NCBI GenBank assembly: GCA_017650325.1
Contig: JAGCFC010000170.1
Span: forward strand, 1-53,229
Direction: 5' to 3'
DNA length: 53,229 nucleotides
Source: Salinivirgaceae bacterium
Lineage (GTDB): Bacteria > Bacteroidota > Bacteroidia > Bacteroidales > SZUA-534
Part shown: positions 25,793 through 34,786 of the stretch, one piece after another
Layout of the letters: each line of letters opens with the position of its first letter
Numbering within the stretch: position 1 is the first letter of the stretch
The notes under the pieces: model-generated
The model's database searches: none
What the model was told of the DNA's origin: nothing
Seen by the model: only the letters and a program-made list of their open reading frames with translations
Program-made: the position numbers and the translations under genes

Positions 25793-26809
25793 ATGAATCT
25801 AACTACAAAAAAATACGCAGATTATGCGTTGGTGCAGGAAATGATGGGCACCATTGAAACCGTGCGGAAATTCGACCCAACAGCGACTAAAAAACTTGCC
25901 GAAGAGGTGAAAAAATCGCAGCGGCTTTATCTTACAGGTGAGGGCTCGAGTCGCATTTTCCCGGCAAAAAACGCTATGCGAAAAGCTAAACGCTGGGGTA
26001 TGGATATTAACGTGCAGACCGATGGCTCGCGCCAGTCGTATGAGTACGACTTGTCGAAATATACAGTCTGCTGCGCATCGAACTCTGGTCGTACTAAAGA
26101 GGTGATTCTGCTGGCTAAAAAACTCACAGAATCAGGCAAGAAAGACGTTTTTGGTCTGACTGCTTGCGCCGATACCATGATTGCAAAAGCTTGCGCCAGC
26201 ACTCACATTCTGAATTGTGGTTGGGAGCAGGCTGTTGCCGCTACAAAGAGCGTTGTTGAACAGGCATTGTATTATGAATCAATACTTTGGAATATTCAAG
26301 GTGTTGACAAGTCGGCTGAGTTGAAAAATCTGCCCGAACTTTTGGAAAAGGCTTTGACTCTGTCGATTCCGTCGGATGTGATTAATTATGTGAAGCAAGC
26401 CGAAACCATTTACTTCTCGGGTTACAACGATGGTGTGGCTGAAGAGTTGACATTGAAAACCAATGAGATAACACGTCGTAAATCGGACTTCCTTGAAGGA
26501 ACATACGCTGTTCACGGCATCGAGGAGGTGATGAGCCCCAAAGATGTTGTGTTTGTGATTGACCCGATTGAGGCAGAGATCGAGAAATTCCAAGAGGTTT
26601 TGGAGAAAGGCGTTGGTTTGAAAATCATTGCCATTGCCGATCACGACACGCCGTTTGAGACAATCAAAGTTCCGGCAGCTGGTGATTTCAAACCATATGT
26701 CATGCTTTGCGCAGGATGGAACTTGCTGGTTGAGATTGGCCTTGCCACAGGCATCAACCTCGATAAGCCTGAGCGCGCCCGCAAGGTGGGTAATGAATTG
26801 ATTGTTTGA
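25793..26809 (+). CDS. Double SIS-domain protein (GlmS-isomerase/deglycase-like)
   Basis: The 338-residue cytosolic protein has two SIS (sugar isomerase) domains. The first (about 35-165) contains LTGEGSSRIFP and CCASNSGRTKEVILLAKKL, the phosphosugar-binding Ser/Thr loops; the second (about 200-330) contains IYFSGYNDGVAEELTLKTNEI. The layout resembles the isomerase half of GlmS and fructosamine-6-phosphate deglycases, without the glutaminase domain. It should isomerise, deaminate or simply bind a phosphorylated sugar. The gene follows the DUF4954 gene by 6 bases, and the pair ends at a hairpin terminator, so a joint pathway is likely. Confidence 0.85.
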   Translation: MNLTTKKYADYALVQEMMGTIETVRKFDPTATKKLAEEVKKSQRLYLTGEGSSRIFPAKNAMRKAKRWGMDINVQTDGSRQSYEYDLSKYTVCCASNSGRTKEVILLAKKLTESGKKDVFGLTACADTMIAKACASTHILNCGWEQAVAATKSVVEQALYYESILWNIQGVDKSAELKNLPELLEKALTLSIPSDVINYVKQAETIYFSGYNDGVAEELTLKTNEITRRKSDFLEGTYAVHGIEEVMSPKDVVFVIDPIEAEIEKFQEVLEKGVGLKIIAIADHDTPFETIKVPAAGDFKPYVMLCAGWNLLVEIGLATGINLDKPERARKVGNELIV

Positions 26810-26826
26810 TTAATACAATACACCAT

Positions 26827-26860
26827 AAAAAAGCCTGCAGCTTTGCTGCGGGCTTTTTTT
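26827..26860 (+). terminator. Rho-independent terminator after the DUF4954-SIS operon
   Basis: A 10-base-pair stem (AAGCCTGCAG with CTGCGGGCTT, one T-G pair) with loop CTTTG is flanked by A and T tracts. It lies 17 bases after the SIS stop codon. Confidence 0.9.
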
Positions 26861-26928
26861 GTTAGCAATAGTCATATAAATTCTTAATACCAAAGTGAGA
26901 ATTAGCCGTTGTTATGTCCATAAAACAC

Positions 26929-26976
26929 AGGAGGCCGCTTTTGCGGCCTCCTTAGCTACTGTTTTTGTACAGTAGC
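26929..26976. repeat. Two tandem perfect hairpins between convergent operons
   Basis: The first (26929-26952) pairs AGGAGGCCGC with GCGGCCTCCT around TTTT; the second (26955-26976) pairs GCTACTGT with ACAGTAGC around six bases. They lie between the SIS gene and the end of the susD gene at 27027, 51-98 bases downstream of susD on the minus strand. Neither has a long T run, so they may terminate weakly or stabilise the susCD mRNA 3' end. Confidence 0.55.
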
Positions 26977-27026
26977 CGCTAACAACTCTAATCGGGAAAA
27001 ACTTTTATAAATGATGAATTTATTTT

Positions 27027-29009
27027 TTAATATCCTGGATTCTGATATGCAGCTATTTCCTCTTCGCTCATCTCCAATCCATCAAGCTGACCTTGAGGAA
27101 TAGGACAGAGGTACAGATGCTCGTCTAAGTCACGTGTGAATTCTAAAAGTTCTGTGTCAGAAGATTTTGCGCCGCAAATCTTATAAGTTTTTGCTTTTTC
27201 AATCCAAGTTTGTGTACGGACAAGGTCATACCAGCGGTAACCTTCACCAAAGAACTCGCGTGAACGTTCGGCAAGAATGTAGTCGATGTCGATAGTGGCA
27301 GGAGTTGCATCTGTCATCTCTTTGCTATAATCGAAGCTGACAGCTTTTGCTTCAGCTACGCTATAGTTCCATCTGCCAGCGCGTTCGCGCAATACGTTAA
27401 CAAGTTCGCGTGCTGTTTTTTCTCCACTTGCGCCTTTCACAGCTGCTTCTGCTGCTATAAGATACAATTCAGAGAATTTTGCAATATAGAACGGACGTAC
27501 ACTTCCTGCGTTCGGGTCACCAAGAGCTTTTGTCTTATCGTAATCAGTACGTTGGTCACTGATTTTGAAAGGTCCGGGGTAACGTAATCTGCTGAAGTGT
27601 TGTGGATCAACCACATAACTTGCTGTGCCACTCATAACACCAAGACCTTTGGTACCACCTTTTGTAGCCACGTCATTATAATTGATGCCTTCGGTATCTT
27701 CACCAAGGAAGGTTAGAACTGCGTCACCAATTTTGATAGGCATTCCATTGGCGCAATATACTTTGTCATAGTCCATTCCGTTCTGGTTCCAGTTGGCACG
27801 ATATACGGTTTGGAATGTGGCATCATAACGTGAATCGTGAGTTTTATCAGCAAAAGTTTCGGTAAACACGTTGTAAGTAGGAGCCATACGGGTCCAAGGT
27901 CTTCCATATCCTTGTTTTGCCTCGCGGGCAACCGGGTTAATTGGATCTTTCATAACGCCTTTGGCATCAAGTGTGTCGTTGGCGTAAGCCACCATGGTCG
28001 GGTAGTTCCAGTTGCACATCCAGAAAGCGAAGTTGTCAGGAGCACCTCCTGAACCATAGGTCAGGCTACCGCCATTGTAAAGCTCGCTTTTTTCTGTGTG
28101 GTCGGCCCAAAGCATCATTTCTGAGTTACGCTCGTTTGATGCAATACACATATCGTAGAAAGTGTTTTGCAGAGCATAAGGACCAGGATTGTTGATTCCG
28201 TCCATAGCAACATCGTATGCCAATTGGAAGTATTCTGCAGGAGTTTTACCATTGGGGTCTTTGCGAGGTCCGTTCAATTGACCGTCAACTGCAGGATAAG
28301 TCGGAATATTATTCGGGTTCTCTAGCCACCATCCGTAAGTCAGATAAGCTTTTGCCAGATACAGACGGGCAAGAGTTTGTGTGGCGGTACCTGAAGCTCG
28401 TGGTGTCTCAGGAAGATTCTCAACAGCGTATTCAAAGTCGGGAAGGATACATCTTGTGTACACCTCAGCCACGTTATTACGTACAGATGTTCTTATAGGC
28501 TTGTCATTTGCCTTTAATTCTCCAGAACCAAAATCCAGAGGAATTCCACCAAATGTTTGAACCAACAGGAAGTAGTCGAATGCGCGGAAGAAATAAGCTT
28601 CAGCAATCAGAGATGCAGATGCTGTCTGTCCGTATTCAATCAGCTGGTTTGCCGAGTTGATGTTGATAATCATTGGCTGCCAAATCACGTCTGCGCGGCA
28701 GTTTTGTGAAGTGGTTACAGCTGCGCCCTCAGAGTGGTCGGCATCTTTAAAGTTTGCATCGGCGCTTTCGCCCCAGGTAAATTCATCAGTACCGGTTTCG
28801 CAAGCGTTAAAATAATAGCCTTGACCATACATGTTGCGCAAGTTGTTGTACATATTGTTCAAACCACCGCTAATGCCTTGGTCGGTCCCGAAAAAGTCGG
28901 GAGTGAAGATGGAACGCGGGTGCTCGTCTAAAACGTCAGAGCAGCTGCCGAAGCCCAGCGACACAGCTACTGCGGCGCCAAGCAATGTTATTATGTTGTT
29001 CTTTTTCAT
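27027..29009 (-). CDS. SusD/RagB-family glycan-binding lipoprotein
   Basis: The 660-residue protein has a lipoprotein signal (LGFGSC) and the SusD-like N-terminus LDEHPRSIFTPDFFGTDQG. Typical helical TPR-like elements follow (VIWQPMIININSANQLIEYG, AEAYFFRAFDYFLLVQTFGGIP) with the C-terminal RagB motif ILAERSREFFGEGYRWYDLVRT. It is a cell-surface lipoprotein that binds oligosaccharide and acts as a lid on its SusC partner. The gene starts 12 bases after susC ends and is clearly in the same operon. Nearby GH43, GH8 and a XynE-like esterase suggest xylan-derived ligands. It is at the upper end of the usual SusD length (500-650). Confidence 0.96.
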   Translation of the reverse strand: MKKNNIITLLGAAVAVSLGFGSCSDVLDEHPRSIFTPDFFGTDQGISGGLNNMYNNLRNMYGQGYYFNACETGTDEFTWGESADANFKDADHSEGAAVTTSQNCRADVIWQPMIININSANQLIEYGQTASASLIAEAYFFRAFDYFLLVQTFGGIPLDFGSGELKANDKPIRTSVRNNVAEVYTRCILPDFEYAVENLPETPRASGTATQTLARLYLAKAYLTYGWWLENPNNIPTYPAVDGQLNGPRKDPNGKTPAEYFQLAYDVAMDGINNPGPYALQNTFYDMCIASNERNSEMMLWADHTEKSELYNGGSLTYGSGGAPDNFAFWMCNWNYPTMVAYANDTLDAKGVMKDPINPVAREAKQGYGRPWTRMAPTYNVFTETFADKTHDSRYDATFQTVYRANWNQNGMDYDKVYCANGMPIKIGDAVLTFLGEDTEGINYNDVATKGGTKGLGVMSGTASYVVDPQHFSRLRYPGPFKISDQRTDYDKTKALGDPNAGSVRPFYIAKFSELYLIAAEAAVKGASGEKTARELVNVLRERAGRWNYSVAEAKAVSFDYSKEMTDATPATIDIDYILAERSREFFGEGYRWYDLVRTQTWIEKAKTYKICGAKSSDTELLEFTRDLDEHLYLCPIPQGQLDGLEMSEEEIAAYQNPGY

Positions 29010-29021
29010 CTCTTTAAATTT

Positions 29022-32000
29022 TTAAAATGTAACATTCAATCCGACAAGGAAACTGCGAGTTTGCGGAGTATTTGTTCCGATTGTCAGCAAGCGGCGTTGG
29101 TATGCACCTGAAGCCATGTTCTCATTTCCGTATGAGTTGGTTTCTGGATCAAGGCCTGTCTCTTTGTGGAATTTCGATGCAATCACAAATGGGTTCTGAA
29201 TGGTTCCATAGATACGAATTTTCTGAATTCCAGCATCGTTCATCCAATCCCAGTTGCTCTTGTCAAAGGTATAGCCGGCTGAAATTGTGCGTATTTTGCA
29301 GTATGTTGCGCTGAAATATCCAAGCGAGTTACCATATTTCGGGTTGTCACCGCTTCTCAATCCACCGGGTTTCGGATATTTTGCACCAGTGTTTTCCGGA
29401 GTCCAGTAGTCAACGTCAACATTGTTGCGGCGGCCAGTGAGCATGTTCAGATAACCATTGGCGGCGTAGAGAGAGCAGATAAGTTTGCCACCCACTTTGT
29501 AAGCGCCGATAATGTTCAAATCCCATCCCTTGTATGACAGACGAGTGTTGAAACCGCCTTGAACTTTCGGGTCCATTTCCATAATCTGACGGTCTTCCTC
29601 GTTGATTTGGCGAACAGGCAATCCGTTCTCGTCAAATTCTCCAGTGTATTTAACTCGTATGTCACCTGGTTCTGCCTGAGGCTCTTCAATGGCCAATATG
29701 TCGGCGTCAGCTTCCTGCCACAAACCAACCTTCTCATAATCGTAGATCACATCAATCGGATGGCCAACAAACCACCAGTTGCCTTTGTCTTCTTTAACTC
29801 CCGACGCTAATGCTACCAGTTTGTTCTTGTTGCCGTAAACATTCAAGCCGGCTTCCCATGTCAAACCATTGTAGTTGTCAAGAATTGTTCCGTTCAAGTT
29901 AAGTTCAAAGCCCTTGTTCTCGGTTTTACCGATGTTACTCATAATGCTGCTCACACCAGTGGTTGCAGGCAGGTTAACACGTAACAGAACGTCATGGGTC
30001 TTCTGAACATAATATTCGAAACTACCTGTCAGTCGGTTGTTGAAGAAACCGAAATCGAGACCGTAGTTCATTGTTTTAGAGTATTCCCAACCAAGTTCGG
30101 GGTTTGGAAGCTCTGATACATAATAAGCGTATGTTTGTGCGTCGCCAAGGTTTGTGGCGCGAGTTGACAACAGACCAAGGGTCTTGTATGGATCAACAGA
30201 CTGGTTCGAAGTTTCACCGTATCCTACGCGGATTTTGAGTGAACTCAGATAGTCAACACTGCTCATGAAATCTTCTTTGGCAATATTCCAACCAACAGAA
30301 ACGGCAGGGTAGGTGTGGGCGTTGTTGTCTTTTGCCAGACGAGATGATTCATCTTTGCGGACAGCAACGGTCAACATATAGCGGTCGTCGAACGAGTACA
30401 TTACACGTCCCATCATTGATCTTAAACCAGAATCGCTGTAGCCCTGGTACGATGGGTTGAAGTTAAGGTCTTCAACAGGTGCCTGAGCAATGTTATAATA
30501 CAGCATATAGTCTGACGGAAGATTCTTGGCTGATATGTTCGAACCATAATATACTGATTTCTCAGCTGAGTAGAGTGCTACTGCGTTTACAGTGTGTTTT
30601 CCAAAAGTTTTGTCGTAAGTGAGCAAGTTCTCAACAGCCCAGTTTGTGGTTGTTGATTTGCTTTGTGACGCAGATGATGGCGAATCGGCGTTTCCAGAGA
30701 ACACACCTTGTGCCTGGAAGTTGCCCGACTCTGAATATTTGAAGTTCAAGCCCACATTGATGCGATATTTCAACCCTTCGATGAAAGGAGCTGAGATCTC
30801 ACCATAGAAACTGTTGTAGGTTCCGTAATCAGTATTCTTATTCACCCATTTCTCGTTGTCGACTAATTCTTCAATTGTCTCACGAGTATACATCCATTGG
30901 TTCTGGTCCTCAGGCATGTCGAATGTGCGGCGCAGGTTGCCGTCCTTATCAGTCGGGCTGATGAGCGGTGATGCTGTCAGTACACTATATATGCCAAGAC
31001 TTGAGCCGTTGGTTATAGAGTAGTTGTTGCTGCTGGTGAATCCAAAACGCAGGTATTTGCCGACTTTCTGGTCGATTGCGGCGCGAGCCGACATACGAGA
31101 ATAGTTTTGTCCTGGCAGAACTGACTCCTCTCTGTAGTAGCCGCCACCAAAGCTGTACGATGCTGATTTTGTACCGCCTACAACAGAAATGTCATGGTTG
31201 GTGACAACGCCGTTGGCGTACATCTCATCCTGCCAGTCGGTGTTGGCGTTATCTTCCTGCTCCATGAGTGAGCCGTCTTTGTTGGTATAGTCAGCGTCGT
31301 AACGCATTTGTTTGAACTTTTCAGCATCCATCATCGGATATTTCGAGAACACGGTCTTCAATCCAACATATCCGCTGTAAGTTGCAGTTGCTTCTTGATT
31401 CAAGTTGCCTTTTGTCGATGTTACCAAGATGACACCGTTGGCGCCACGAGAACCATAAATGGCTGTTGCAGAAGCGTCTTTCAAAATGTCGATGCTCTTG
31501 ATGGCGTTGGGGTTGATGTCGCTCAGCGAACCTGCAAACGGAATACCATCGAGTACAACCAACGGGTCGTTGCTGGCGTTCAACGAACGTGTACCGCGGA
31601 TGCGGATTTGCATTGTCGCACCAGGTTTCGACGATGTCTGCTGCATTTCGACACCAGCCACACGTCCTTGCAGTGACTGTGAAATGTTGGCTGCCGGCAT
31701 TTCGCGAACAACGTCGCCCTTCATTGATGCAACAGAGCCTGTGACAGCTTCTTTACGTTGCGTACCGTAACCAACGACAACAACCTCGCTCAAACCTACC
31801 ATGTCAGGCACAAGGCTGATGTTGTAGGGTCCATTACCGTTAACGGTAACTTCTTCTGATGTGTAGCCAATGTAGGAAACTTGAAGCACATCGCCGTCGC
31901 TGGCTTGCAAGCTGAACTTGCCATCACCACCGGTGATTGTACCCATCGTTGTCCCTTTGATGACTACGTTTGCTCCCGGAATCGGAAGCTGCTCCTCATC

Positions 32001-32105
32001 TGTAATGGTACCGCTCACACTGTGAGACTGTGCCATTGTGCAGAATGAAAGCAACAATGTTGGCAGCATTGCAGCCGCCTTTCTCCATAATTGATGTTTC
32101 ATCAT
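29022..32105 (-). CDS. SusC/RagA-family TonB-dependent outer-membrane transporter
   Basis: The frame is open for another 345 bases upstream, but the real start is the ATG at 32105. It gives MMKHQLWRKAAAM, a signal peptide ending CTMAQ, and mature SusC order. A carboxypeptidase-regulatory-like domain begins SVSGTITDEEQLPIPGANV, followed by the TonB-box/plug link EVVVVGYGTQRKEAVTGSV, the plug with DPLVVLDGIPF and a 22-strand barrel ending in FLVGLNVTF. The mature 1027-residue length is typical. It imports oligosaccharides across the outer membrane using TonB energy, with SusD as the lid. A LacI-type operator (32445-32460) and a degenerate second copy 63 bases further upstream precede the gene. 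Most likely substrate: xylo-oligosaccharides, from neighbours only. Confidence 0.96.
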   Translation of the reverse strand: MMKHQLWRKAAAMLPTLLLSFCTMAQSHSVSGTITDEEQLPIPGANVVIKGTTMGTITGGDGKFSLQASDGDVLQVSYIGYTSEEVTVNGNGPYNISLVPDMVGLSEVVVVGYGTQRKEAVTGSVASMKGDVVREMPAANISQSLQGRVAGVEMQQTSSKPGATMQIRIRGTRSLNASNDPLVVLDGIPFAGSLSDINPNAIKSIDILKDASATAIYGSRGANGVILVTSTKGNLNQEATATYSGYVGLKTVFSKYPMMDAEKFKQMRYDADYTNKDGSLMEQEDNANTDWQDEMYANGVVTNHDISVVGGTKSASYSFGGGYYREESVLPGQNYSRMSARAAIDQKVGKYLRFGFTSSNNYSITNGSSLGIYSVLTASPLISPTDKDGNLRRTFDMPEDQNQWMYTRETIEELVDNEKWVNKNTDYGTYNSFYGEISAPFIEGLKYRINVGLNFKYSESGNFQAQGVFSGNADSPSSASQSKSTTTNWAVENLLTYDKTFGKHTVNAVALYSAEKSVYYGSNISAKNLPSDYMLYYNIAQAPVEDLNFNPSYQGYSDSGLRSMMGRVMYSFDDRYMLTVAVRKDESSRLAKDNNAHTYPAVSVGWNIAKEDFMSSVDYLSSLKIRVGYGETSNQSVDPYKTLGLLSTRATNLGDAQTYAYYVSELPNPELGWEYSKTMNYGLDFGFFNNRLTGSFEYYVQKTHDVLLRVNLPATTGVSSIMSNIGKTENKGFELNLNGTILDNYNGLTWEAGLNVYGNKNKLVALASGVKEDKGNWWFVGHPIDVIYDYEKVGLWQEADADILAIEEPQAEPGDIRVKYTGEFDENGLPVRQINEEDRQIMEMDPKVQGGFNTRLSYKGWDLNIIGAYKVGGKLICSLYAANGYLNMLTGRRNNVDVDYWTPENTGAKYPKPGGLRSGDNPKYGNSLGYFSATYCKIRTISAGYTFDKSNWDWMNDAGIQKIRIYGTIQNPFVIASKFHKETGLDPETNSYGNENMASGAYQRRLLTIGTNTPQTRSFLVGLNVTF

Positions 32106-32444
32106 AAATTGGTGTTTAGTTATTAAATAGTATACTTCCACTTTTCTGTCAGCCTTAGACATTTGAGGCATGACAGATGTCGAATTTTCCCGATTGAAAG
32201 CCGACTTTTTATTTGTGCCGGCATTATTGTCGCCTATTATTATGGGTGTGATAGTCAAACTGGCTGGCGTAATGTATGTCAGCAGTCTGTCGAATAGTTC
32301 AAATATGATTCTGATAACCCCCATAAAAAATTTGCGATTTGCTTTACGATAAAAGTACCGGACGGGGTAGAATGGCGCTTTCAAATTCAGATATTTCGTT
32401 TCTAATTTTAGATATTTGTGTAAAAAACACAAAAACAACATGTT

Positions 32445-32460
32445 TTGCAATCGGTTGCAA
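32445..32460. promoter_or_regulatory. LacI-type operator upstream of susC
   Basis: TTGCAATCGGTTGCAA matches the LacI/GalR-family consensus TGNAANCGNTTNCA perfectly (core 32446-32459). It lies about 340 bases before the susC start codon. Variants occur at 32509 and 36101. No LacI-family gene is present in the window. Confidence 0.6.
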
Positions 32461-32508
32461 TAAATATTTAAATTGCTTGTATATAATTATATAGATTTTT
32501 ATCTGCTT

Positions 32509-32522
32509 TGCAATCGGTTGTT
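32509..32522. promoter_or_regulatory. Degenerate second LacI-type half-operator upstream of susC
   Basis: TGCAATCGGTTGTT keeps the first 12 bases of the operator and loses the last two. Its centre is 63 bases from the perfect copy, six helical turns, so both sites face the same side of the DNA. The rest of the 32106-32631 stretch is AT-rich, without a gene or a clear -7 box. Confidence 0.4.
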
Positions 32523-32631
32523 GTTGTTGAGGGTTAAGGTTATGTCCGTTTGCAAGCAAAACAGCACCTTATCACTCGCGCTGTTTATGTCGTTTTTTAC
32601 CTAAATTTGAGTTGATTATTATTTCTCGAAG

Positions 32632-33019
32632 ATGAAGAAACTGTTATTCATTCTGTTGGTTGCAATATCGGCAATATATGTATGTGGGCGGGTCGCTTAT
32701 ACGGTTATCAAGCCTAAACACAAAGTAACTGATACGGAAAATGAAGTATCAGTTCCCCAGACACAAAGTACGGTTACCCCTTCTGCTGAGGATAAGGTTA
32801 TTTTTACGATTGACAACTTCAAATACGAAGTAACCGATGCTGAAAAGCACGAAGTTGCAGTTAGTGCGTCTGAAAATAAACCTAAAGGAGATATTGTTAT
32901 TCCTTCGACGGTAGTAATTGAAAGAACAACTTATACTGTTACGAGAATTTCCGAAATGGCGTTCTGATTGGAATCCTGATAATCGTCATGTAGTCTGGGG
33001 CGTTAAACAGAATCAATAA
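32632..33019 (+). pseudogene. Decayed BspA-like leucine-rich-repeat protein gene
   Basis: The open part (32632-32967, 111 residues) has a signal/membrane segment (MKKLLFILLVAISAIYVCG). It then enters a BspA-type LRR_5 start: FTIDNFKYEVTDAEKHEVAV, IVIPSTV and YTVTRISEMAF. The next expected residues would be a repeat array, but a TGA follows immediately. In another frame the sequence continues SDWNPDNRHVVWGVKQNQ and stops at 33019, which resembles the tail of such proteins. An internal deletion joining the N-terminus to the C-terminus out of frame explains both. BspA-like proteins are surface adhesins. The gene is unlikely to be functional. Confidence 0.6.
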
Positions 33020-33042
33020 CTTTGCACTAAAGTTCAGCAAAT

Positions 33043-33077
33043 AAAAAAGGTGAGCCGTTTTGACTCACCTTTTTTTG
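33043..33077 (+). terminator. Bidirectional terminator between the BspA remnant and GH43
   Basis: A 12-base-pair stem (AAAAAAGGTGAG with CTCACCTTTTTT) has a 9-base loop and T tracts on both strands. It serves the plus-strand remnant and the minus-strand GH43 gene, which ends at 33095. Confidence 0.9.
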
Positions 33078-33094
33078 TATCGTGCTTTTCCTGT

Positions 33095-34714
33095 TTATTC
33101 ACTGATTCTAAACCAGTCGAAATCGGCATAGCCGCCAGGCTCTTTTGTAGAGTAGTAGAAGAGAGCGTAGCGCTGGCCCATAAAGTGGTCGAGGCTGTAC
33201 GACATTGGCAGGGTGTCGCCGATTTGGTTCCACTGCTTGCCGTCGAGCGAGTAGTGGAAGACGGCCTTGTCAACGCCGTGGCTGCCAATGGCGCTCTCGT
33301 CGGCAATGCGCTCAAAGTTGCAGTCGGCTTTGAAATAGACGGTGCTGGCATCGGCAGGAACGCTTGCAACAATGTGCTGTACGCCGCGTCGCGGTGGCCA
33401 GGTGTTGCCGCCATTGCCTTCGGGCTGGTTGTTAACCATCACAATCGATTTTTTGTCGCCATCGTTCTGAATGGCCACAAAGCCGAATTTTCCTGCCAAA
33501 AGTGCAAGTCCCGCAACATCGCCATCCTTCAAGTTCGAGGCATCGAGGCATGCAGTGCCAGAGCATTTCGGACCAAAGGTGCGTTGTGTTAGCATATTTC
33601 GGCTCTGCGTGAACAGAGTGTCGGTGCGGTCGGTGCGGAAGCGGATAAAGCCTTTGCGCTCGGTCATCGTCCAAAGGTTGTTCACAGGGTTGTGATTCCA
33701 CTGCCAAACAATTTTCGGTTTGTCGCCGTCGAACTCGTCGCTGTCAACAATGCCAGGAATCAGGCTGCCGTTTGCAGGCAGGTCGAGCGTTTCAGGCACT
33801 TTGCCATCGACACCCAGAACCGGCCAACCATCTTCCCAAACAACAGGAACAAGGTAGGGGATACGGCCCACAGCGCCACGGTCACCGAACAGGTAAGCAA
33901 ACCAACGGCCATCAGGTGTGTCAATCAGTCCGCCTTGAGCCACGCCTTTGTCTTGGAAGACAACGCGACCCTCGTACGGACCAAACAAGTTGTCGGCACG
34001 GTGGCATATAACAGTGCGCACACCGCCGCGCGGCCAGCAAATGTTGAACAGATAGTATTTGCCATTGATTTTGAACATCTGCGAGCCTTCGGCGCCCAGC
34101 ATCAGGTTTTCGCCAGCGGGTAGACCTGCGTTTTCAATCAGAACTTTCTCTGAATCGGGCTTGATTCCGCTCAAATCGGGCTCAACTTCGCGGATTACAA
34201 GTTTGCCGCCGCCGTTTATCATATAAATGTGTCCATCTTCCTCAAACACAACAGTATGATCGTGGTGCGAAGGGCGGAACTCGTGACGTTCCCACTTGCC
34301 ATTCTCAATATTGTCGGTAGTAAAGAAGTAGGTTTTGCCAGTCACTTGGTCGAAGGTGCTGACAAAGAATTTGCCGTTCACGTAGCGTATGCAGCTTGCC
34401 CACGAGCCTTTGCCGTAGGTGTTTTTGCCGTTGAGCAGCATCGTCTCGTCCTGATCGCCCAGAGTCTCGTATGCATAGCCGGCTATCTGCCAGTTGCTCA
34501 AGTCTTTCGACTTCATAATTGGCACGCCGGGGTTCATATGCATTGTGGTGCTACTCATATAATAGGTGTCGCCTACGCGTATCATCGACATGTCGGGCAC
34601 ATCGGCCCAAATCATTGGGTTGGTGAACCCCGTTTCGGTGTTCGCACTTTTCTGACCGTTGCATCCGCACATTATTGCAGCAGCGGCTAATAAGGTGATT
34701 GATAAATGTTTCAT
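33095..34714 (-). CDS. Glycoside hydrolase family 43 lipoprotein (xylosidase/arabinofuranosidase type)
   Basis: The 539-residue protein has a lipobox (IMCGC) and a GH43 five-bladed propeller. The likely catalytic base is D41 in NPMIWADVPDMSMIRVG, the pKa modulator is D152 in HHDHTVVFEEDG, and the acid is E209 in LGAEGSQMFKINGKYYL. A C-terminal beta-sandwich (about 330-539) fits the concanavalin-like domain of GH43 subfamily 12-type enzymes. These release xylose or arabinose from xylo-oligosaccharides or arabinoxylan. It is the distal gene of the esterase-GH43 unit and ends before a bidirectional terminator. Exact specificity cannot be fixed. Confidence 0.9.
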   Translation of the reverse strand: MKHLSITLLAAAAIMCGCNGQKSANTETGFTNPMIWADVPDMSMIRVGDTYYMSSTTMHMNPGVPIMKSKDLSNWQIAGYAYETLGDQDETMLLNGKNTYGKGSWASCIRYVNGKFFVSTFDQVTGKTYFFTTDNIENGKWERHEFRPSHHDHTVVFEEDGHIYMINGGGKLVIREVEPDLSGIKPDSEKVLIENAGLPAGENLMLGAEGSQMFKINGKYYLFNICWPRGGVRTVICHRADNLFGPYEGRVVFQDKGVAQGGLIDTPDGRWFAYLFGDRGAVGRIPYLVPVVWEDGWPVLGVDGKVPETLDLPANGSLIPGIVDSDEFDGDKPKIVWQWNHNPVNNLWTMTERKGFIRFRTDRTDTLFTQSRNMLTQRTFGPKCSGTACLDASNLKDGDVAGLALLAGKFGFVAIQNDGDKKSIVMVNNQPEGNGGNTWPPRRGVQHIVASVPADASTVYFKADCNFERIADESAIGSHGVDKAVFHYSLDGKQWNQIGDTLPMSYSLDHFMGQRYALFYYSTKEPGGYADFDWFRISE

Positions 34715-34755
34715 TTAATTGAAAGTTTATTGGTTATATGTGATAAGTTCAAAAG

Positions 34756-34778
34756 TCATTACTCTTTACTCTTTATAC
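34756..34778 (-). repeat. Low-complexity repeat downstream of the SGNH gene
   Basis: On the minus strand, 9 bases after the SGNH stop codon, the sequence AAAGAGTAAAGAGTAATGA is part of a 23-base unit. That unit recurs with a single mismatch at 52251-52273, immediately at the rmlD stop, in the same orientation relative to the gene. Confidence 0.6.
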
Positions 34779-34786
34779 TTTACTCT

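Noticed and set aside
32106-32450. N-terminal extension of SusC by 115 residues
   Set aside because: The extension has no signal peptide at its start; the canonical SusC signal sequence begins at 32105.
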